A stretch of 64,000 nt of DNA from Diadema setosum (taxonomy: Eukaryota > Echinodermata > Echinoidea > Diadematoida > Diadematidae). The position numbers and the translations under genes are program-made. This document shows positions 11,790 through 64,000 of the stretch, in pieces; position 1 is the stretch's first letter, and each line of letters starts with the position of its first letter. The notes below the pieces were generated by a model that was not told where the DNA came from, did no database searches, and saw only the letters and a program-made list of their open reading frames with translations. The stretch lies in the NCBI GenBank assembly GCA_033980235.1, contig CM067068.1, forward strand, positions 36,184,369 to 36,248,368, given 5' to 3'.

Positions 11790-12480
11790 ACGACAACATT
11801 AATAATGATATGGATAGCAAGCAAACTGTCGTTCAAGAATCTGTGTGCAGGAGATGGAACTACGTGGATAGCTATTAGCAATGGCCGAATCAAAAGACAG
11901 ATTTGTTTTGACCATTTTCGACATGTTCACTGTACCAATAAGCCAGTTCGGGGTTAACTCATGGGCACATGGGTACAAATGACCTTTCTTCTCTCTCCAC
12001 TGATTAGCCACTCTTCTAGTTTCTAGCAAAAGAAGGCATAAGCTCGCCCAACGTAACGATTTATGGAATTCATCAGTCATGTTCAAACAAAGGATGAACT
12101 TGCGTAGACCAGGAGACCAGGATGATCCTTCCATTGGCATTTTGGAAAGCATCCGCATCTCATTATTTTGCATTGAATGTATTAACAATCTCTTTCTAAT
12201 GCCTTATTGTCAGATACCGCTTTTGCTGTCAGGTGGATGTGCTAGCAAGCACCACTTTTAAGGATCACTTGAGTAATCATTATATCACAGATGATGAATT
12301 TAAAAACCAACATGCTCTGGTGGTACAGATGACCTTTTTCTGCTCATGCTCAAAGTGGAACCCCGAGCTGGCTTATTCGTGTTATTCTGTCTTTCGTCAG
12401 ATGCGTCCATGCTACATCACCGCCCTCCTTAATTCTTGGTCAATTCCATTTGACTTTCATTTTCAGCTATTTTCATAGTC
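11790..12480. repeat. Inverted-repeat-bearing unknown element
   Basis: The segment around 11935-11985 (AATAAGCCAGTTCGGGGTTA and onward) recurs inverted around 12320-12395. The two arms are diverged. The element's outer ends were not found. A 129-residue minus-strand frame across it has no recognisable domain and is probably a by-product. Confidence 0.45.
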
Positions 12481-12528
12481 TTACCGGAGAGGAGACGTCG
12501 TCTTAGCGTTCGCCTACGCAGATCTACA

Positions 12529-12769
12529 CTGCCCTACTTTGGCAAAAGGAAGCAAGTGACATACCATCCGAATTGGAGTTATTGATGTTTTCATAATTCA
12601 CATAATGAGCTCTTCTTGCAGGCCAAATTTCATGCAGAAACAAGTCCTATTAAGAGAAATGTTAAATAGGACATCATGATAGTCCATTGACGTCAGTGTA
12701 AATGACAGACATATTTTGCTCTTTTACGAGAAATATGTCACTTGCTTCCTTTTTGCCAAAGTAGGGCAG
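12529..12769. repeat. MITE with 35-bp TIRs and TACA duplication
   Basis: The terminal repeats start CTGCCCTACTTTGGCAAAA and match over about 35 bp with one base of slippage. TACA occurs immediately outside both ends (12525-12528 and 12770-12773). The interior has no coding capacity. Confidence 0.75.
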
Positions 12770-12773
12770 TACA

Positions 12774-14142
12774 GTTCGCCAAGATTAGCCCTACTTATAG
12801 TTACAAGTACAAATTCAAATTGACCAAGGTGATGTTATTGACTCACAAATCTCCCGCTGACCTATACACAAATCTGCACTCACTTCTTCTTCTTCTTTTT
12901 TTTTTTTTGTCTTTTTTTTGTGACGCGATCTTGTCGATCTGAATAAGATGTATCATTCACATTTTGTAGTCTTGTAATAACCCTAGTTAGCAATATCAAG
13001 ATGTTTTTACGTGGAGAGAGGTTGTTATTGTGTGATCATAATTGACCAAAATATGCATGATCTCAATACAAAATTGTATAGTGTATCTTTACATACAAAC
13101 CAAAATGAAAATTGTGAGATGATGGCATAATCATCTTCTCCATTATCTGCTGGTATGTGTTTGTTGCTCGTGTATGCCTATATGTGTATGTGATTATACA
13201 TTGTATATAATTCATTATGTAGCTGCAATTATTTATACCGTAATATATAATAGAAAGAGAGATGGAAAACTCGTTGCACAGTTAAAATAATTAATGAATC
13301 ATAAAATTACTGTATGTGTTATTGTTTGTTCAATGTTTATCGTATAGATTTCATTGTCTTCTTAAACTCCTAATTCCAAATTCCCAAGAGAGCTCAATTT
13401 TATGACAAACACTTAATAATGTTTGTCTTTCTCTGCTGAATTCTTTTCATAGTTAAGTGGTAATAATGAACTCTCCAATATCCTGGTAGATTATGAATGC
13501 AGTTTGACATAAAAGGTATACCGAGAGTATAACACCGGGTCCGTCTCTTACACTTTACAGGTTCTCACCGATAGAGGGCACTTTGAAAAATGCATTCCAA
13601 TAGTGTGTAACCGCTTCGAGATCCATACCTTTGTATGCGGGTATCATGGATTTTTTGTTTGTGTTGTCGATAATTAATTTCCTATAATTTTACACAGTTC
13701 TCATAACTTGTAGACACTTCTTCAAGATACCCATGATCTAACCCACGTCTATTTCTTTCAGTAATACAATGTCATGTTCAGATGTAGGGAAGCAACAGAA
13801 AATGTTTCAAATAATTGCTGATCTTGGATCAACATACGTTGATTTCAAAAAATAATTCTAAAAAAATGTGCTAATCTAGAAATAACATAACATAATGTAA
13901 TCATGCTAGACCAGATAGAGATTTTGTGTTAAGTATTATCCTCGAAGACTTTAATTGCCGGCCAAAAGATGTTAATAACTTGCTAGATTGCCATTACTCT
14001 TGAATAATAAACATATATAGGTTGAAAATGACCTCTTAGTTTTATCACGGAGCTCTCATTGATCTTACTTAGATGCATTCACCGTCCCCCACAGGGTTTA
14101 ATAACACAGGTTCCACTTCTCGCATTGTTCTTTGTCCTCATG
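12774..14142. other. Intergenic, nothing specific seen
   Basis: AT-rich DNA with no supported gene, RNA or named repeat. Confidence 0.5.
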
Positions 14143-14530
14143 TTAAAGGGATAGTACAGTATTGGTGGAGATGAGAATTGGGTTTTTAACTTTTTGCAAG
14201 ATACCAATAAAACATTTATGAAATAGTACAGAGCATACCATTTTAAGAGGAATTTAAAGTTTATTTGAAGAAAGTCGGGTTTGGAATGACTGAAACATCC
14301 AAAAACAAATTAAAACAAAGCGATTGTAATGAAAGGTGGGTCCCACACTCATTAGAATCGCTCTGTTTTGGATATCTCAGCCATGTCATAACCGATTTTC
14401 ATCAAATAAACGTTGAATTCCTCATGGAATTACATGCTCTTTTATATTTCATAAGAGGTTTCTCATTATCTCACCAAAAATGTTAGAAACCTGAAACTAG
14501 GTCCCAACCAAAACTATGCGATCCCTTTAA
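14143..14530. repeat. TTAA MITE, type A (intact)
   Basis: TTAA at 14143-14146 and 14527-14530 flank an element starting AGGGATAGTACAGTATTGG. It contains the family's inner inverted motif GGATATCTCAGCCAT and that motif's inverted counterpart. Length is about 388 bp. Confidence 0.85.
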
Positions 14531-14829
14531 TCTGTGACCTGTAGATCTAATATCATCGTTTCACTGACAAAAGTTCGTCTTTCTTTCTTTTTAACAAGAA
14601 CTAGAATTCTGCCGATTTATAGTTGAAGATGGCAAAAGTATTAGGCACGTTTCAACCGCTAAAAGCAAAAGCTTTCCGAGCAGATTCCAAAAATTTAACA
14701 CGTTTTATCTTTCCTCATCTCTCTCCCTCCGAAAATGATGACGCCATTCCCTCCTTTTCACTTGATACCTCATCCGGACGACAAATCGGAATCAATCGGC
14801 ATTACGCACGTCCTAGAAAGGACCTGGAT

Positions 14830-15144
14830 TAATGCATTGTGAATTGGTGCGTTTTGCGTGCACAGGTTCTCATCCCCGGTGCGCGCACATTGGGATGTTG
14901 CCTTCTCCATCCGTCCGCCGCCCATCAAAGCATCATCTTGCTCGCAGTGTAGCTGCGGACCGTGCCGTTTGAGTGAGCACGGAGCCCTCCCACCACTTCG
15001 CTCCATTGTCCACCCGCCGGATCCCTTACAAAGCCGCCTGGGTAACCCATTGACTAACACCACTTCGCCCGATTCCCATCACAAAGAGCTCACGGGCGCG
15101 GCGGGCAACGAAGACCCATCCTTGTCAGCCATCGGATCAAATAG
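14830..15144 (+). promoter_or_regulatory. Candidate promoter and non-coding first exon of DCLK
   Basis: This is an island of higher GC and CpG content in AT-rich surroundings. It ends at CAAATAG followed by GTAATT, a plausible splice donor at 15145. The nearest good acceptor is CACCACAG ending at 16376, ten bases before the DCLK ATG at 16386. I infer a 5' UTR exon here, spliced over a 1.23-kb intron. No TATA box or mapped start is claimed. Confidence 0.45.
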
Positions 15145-16385
15145 GTAATTATCAGGTATTTCGTAGAATGCGAATTGAAGAATCTCAATAATTGGCCAAT
15201 TTTTGATATGGGTAGCCCATAGTCGACGATTTCACTTGGCAGTATTTTCTATTTGTATTGGGATGTCAGGGACGTCGTGCAACCAGACAGCTGGTAGCAG
15301 AGCGAAACAGGTGCAGGGGCGGGTTTCACGTGTGCGTAGCGTAGCCTAGGAACGGACGCTGTCGAGTGTGCAATTCATACCATACGGGGTGCATATTATG
15401 CGAGATACGGATGGAAAATTAAGCAGATCGAAATTAATGAATGCGTTTGATAGGTTTTCCTTTTCATTGTGGTATAGGCCCTACAGTACCGGCGTATTTT
15501 TATAGTGTCTTGTAGACACTTATTTAGGCATCAATATTCTAAGAAGCTGACATAATCTTTTTGAAGAAAAACTGTTGGATTTGGGTAAAATTGTTATGAT
15601 TTAAATGTAGGGGCCTACTGCATAAGTGGATATTTTTGCGCGAGTAATTTTATCCACTCGGCTGGGTTAGATGAATTTTGTGTGTTTTTGATACCACAGA
15701 ATCACGACATTACGTATTGCATGCAAATTTATATATCCGCACGCTTTTACTTTTGCTCTAGCTTCTCAGAGCTACCAAGTCTCGGGCATTCTGCGTGAGA
15801 CTCGAGCAATTAGGGGGCCATCTCACAATCTCGCGCATGACACCCATTTTTCTCACGCATCGGGGAAGTCTGCAACTTGGGCGTATGATGATGAGCATAG
15901 CTCAAAAGACTAAAGTAATAGTTGCAATTGAAGGTATATTTCCCTTTTGTCTTTCAAAATAAGTAAAAAATAGTCACTTAAGTATGCACCTGATCGCACC
16001 AAAATTGAAAAAGCTCCCTACCGTGGGAGGCCACAGGGGGGAAACCCCTCCCACACCCTTGCTCGCGCGCACATTCGCATGCTGAGATGCCGAGTCATGA
16101 AAATCTCACTCATAAAAATTTTTTGAACTTGGCATCCCTGGCTTCTGGAAGCGCGAAATGCATGAAAATTTCCACACCATTAGCCATTTGTAATCCTCAT
16201 ATTTTCGTTCTTAAAATTATTCAAAGTACCATGATTTTGTCACACATTCTGCAACTTCAAGTACAGTCCCTGTTCTTTGAACCAACAATTAATCTTGCAA
16301 TTTTTTGTGCTTACTGTGTTCTAACATTATATTTGTTTTGTTTACTCTTTGTGGAACATCCGGCCACTCACCACAGGGAGTAACC

Positions 16386-61298
<44,913 letters not shown>

Positions 61299-64000
61299 AG
61301 GATCTCCTCCTCGCACCTGTACGGAGCCCGGGATGGACCAAAGAGTCTGAGCAGTGGAACAGTACATCAATCCAACAGCCGATGGTCTTCATGGCATATC
61401 TAATTCTTGATCCGTGTCTTCATTTCATCATGTATGAATCTTCAGTATCCAGGCTGTAACCTATCAAGTATTGGTAAAAGCAAACGGAAAGGAAAAGAAT
61501 TCAGGAGACATAGATAGAGAGATAGAAGATATGTGCAGTGAAAACTGGTTAAAAGCTAGATCACTTACGGTAGATAGAAAGATAGAGAAATAAGAGAGAG
61601 AGAGATTCAGTGAATGAGTGAGCAAAAGAAGCGCATATATAGGAAATAGTTTACTAGTGATAGGCAAAAAGTAGAAAGTGTTCAGAGTTCAGAGATGAAA
61701 AATGATTCTGGATGTAACAATCACGTTGATAATGAATTAATAATGAGAGCAAATTTCTACAGTTTGGTGTATTCACAGCTTCCACAATTTCAGCAGTAAG
61801 TCACAGAAAGCAAAAAACAACAACATTTGTATCTATACATGATGCATTAGTCTGTCATGAACTCTATGTAGTCTTGAGATCATCAGGAGTGGATAATTGT
61901 TTGTAGAGAGTTTTGAAGATTCTCATATTATCTTGTCACTTGATCACTCATTAAGATCCATCTATGTGAATTCTAAGCTTTATCTATTTCTGTCTATTTT
62001 CTCTTATTGCAGAAACAAAAGTGTTTACAATTATACATTTGGGATTACTTGTCTGATGGTGTGACAATAAATGTTTGCTGGACACCACTTCTTCTGACTC
62101 AACCAACAAATGCTCTTGCCTCAATTTTGCAATCCAATGTCCCACATACTCTACATGGGTATGCATTCTGTGTAGACATTTCTATAGAATTGTAAATCCA
62201 CCAAAGTTTGAATAATTGGTGGCTTTTTTTTAGTAAAATTTTTAAATGAATGAAGTTTCATATAGACTGCATTGGAGTGTATGGATCCCACCAAAAACAA
62301 AACAACACAAAACAAGACAAAACAAACAAACAAACAAAATTCACAGACCGAAATTCTATGAAGTATCAGAAAGTAAGAAAAACAGTGTACAGTGAAATTT
62401 TCTGTGGGCAATGGCTAGTTATTTTGCTCTTAGAATTAGAGTATAGCCAATGATGTTGCTCTACTCACTCTGTGAACATTAAAAAAAAAAATGCGTAGAG
62501 AGTTGTAAGTAGAGAGAATTTTCAGCATGATATACTATATTTCGTTTGTGTTCTTTAGTCCAGTTTGAGACTATCTTGTTATATTCTGATCAGATGTCTG
62601 TTGGCACTGATCTAGTTGGGATTGAATTGGCATTATTTCACATAGATCATCCCGCGCTTTCAAGGATTTAGCCGACTGGACGCTGTGCATTTTAGAAACC
62701 CAAATTACAAAGCGAGGCTAGTGAAGGTCTTCTGCATGGCAGAGAAATTAAGTGTTCCTTGCAATCTTTAGATCCATGGGTGTATCATTGCATGTTGTGG
62801 AGGAATGGAGAGCTATAAAAAGCTTCAAAAATAAATCTTCATCTGAAAAGAAGTGAGGAAGAATCATAGATGCTGGAAAGTATCTCTGCTCATTGTGTAA
62901 GACAGGCATTTGTTGAATAATACATGTAGATTAAGCTTTTCTTTTTCTTTTTCCTTTGTTTCGCTCTCATGCTGACAAGCTGCAGAATCTTACAGAGATT
63001 TCCTAAGAAAGTGTATAGATGAGTGTCTTTTGTTCATGTGTATCACATGGATACATATTTGTGGGACCATGTGACAAGACTTTTTTGCTTCCATGGTGAT
63101 AAGGTCCATCATTTCTATGGATCGTACTCCATTGTATAAGTTGTCTTGAATATAAATCCAGACTTTTAATTAAAAAAAGAAAGAAATTTGTTACTTTGTA
63201 AACCTGGAAGCTGATGAAAAGCGTAACAGGATCTTGCCGCATCAAAGATTTGTGCTCATTTAAGAAAGAAAGTAGATGTGAGTGGCTATCCTTAAATAAT
63301 CAACTGAATTGTCAATTGCATTTCTTTTTGTACACCACATGATCTTTTAGGTCATAATCTCAAGTAGTTTTATGTCCATCACTGTATTTCTACATTCCTC
63401 ATGAAAGAATAAACTACACTATATGATGGTTGTCTACTACAAAAGATGGTTAATCATTCCAGTGATGTGACCAAATGATAAATAAACTTTTCTGCTATTT
63501 GCTGCTTGAGCATGAGCTCTTTTAGTAGGCTACCATATTTTCATTTAAAGTTTCTTTAAAATCCTAGAAAGACCAACAAATGTACTCATTGATGACCAAA
63601 TACTTTTGGAAGAAATATACCGTTTTGTCTAATATCTTTGATGTTTTTCAAATGGTCCAATTTGATAGCATGGTTTGATTTCTTTTAAAAACATTTTGAT
63701 TAACAAATTATACTAGTACTGTAATAAAGGTGATTTTTAATGATATCAGAAAGCAAAACAGTTGTAGAGGCTTTGAATATAACACAGGCTGGTATGGTGA
63801 TGATTAAGACTTCTGTTGGAAGACCTTCTACTCTGCTACATATAGACTTTTAATGCCACCAAGCATTAACCTGTTGCGTGTACAATATGGATGTATCATG
63901 TTTTCCCCAAATCGCTTATGGGAATTACCCTAACTTGAGGCAAAAAATCTTAAAAGACCGCTGTGTGCTAACACACTTGTGCACCGTGTAGAACCATACA
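61299..64000 (+). other. DCLK: DCLK 3' UTR and downstream DNA
   Basis: AATAAA signals occur at 62066, 63408, 63481 and 63723. The first is followed by a TG-rich stretch and is a good candidate for a short 3' UTR; the 63408/63481 pair suits a longer form. Which is used cannot be told from sequence alone. No other gene is seen to the window end. Confidence 0.5.

Noticed and set aside
11799..12188. Minus-strand 129-codon frame
   Set aside because: It lies inside a repeat with inverted segments; I see no motif or family resemblance.

Overview
The window is animal nuclear DNA: AT-rich, with spliced genes, long introns, many microsatellites and a dense load of small transposons. Gene content and repeat style fit a marine invertebrate deuterostome, most likely an echinoderm such as a sea urchin. 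That placement is inference; no marker gene fixes the species.

Layout. A C' type TTAA-flanked element sits at 103-667. Positions 1659-4738 are the long terminal coding exon of an unrecognised, highly charged, probably nuclear protein with two expanded repeat tracts and an acidic block. Positions 4739-14800 are intergenic and full of MITEs, tRNA-derived repeats and nested insertions. A CpG-richer stretch ending in a splice donor (14830-15144) is a candidate promoter plus non-coding first exon for the next gene. From 16386 to 61298 on the plus strand lies a complete doublecortin-like kinase (DCLK) gene. I could join 13 coding exons with consistent phases into a 728-residue protein. It has two doublecortin domains, a Ser/Pro/Lys-rich linker, a CaMK-type kinase domain and the family's C-terminal tail. 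Introns range from 401 bp to about 20.7 kb. The 3' UTR, with several poly(A) signals, runs toward the window end.

The first large DCLK intron starts with a transposon pile-up. An hAT-like MITE with an 8-bp duplication lies 44 bp after the donor. It is followed by five TTAA-bounded elements (types A-B-C-B-C') joined end to end, each sharing a TTAA with its neighbour. The same A and B types recur at 9433, 14143, 22775, 46500, 47388, 49475 and 51252. Two further TTAA-bounded elements are at 40629-41426 and 58087-58593. The first of these carries a broken acidic reading frame resembling the start of a piggyBac-type transposase. A separate MITE family with 4-bp ATNT duplications has four copies.

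Two other loci stand out. A Helitron-like element at 35562-36653 holds five copies of a perfect RFX X-box palindrome at about 160-bp spacing. A perfect 79-bp-arm palindrome lies at 10563-10725. The two genes have no evident functional link; they are neighbours on the same strand.
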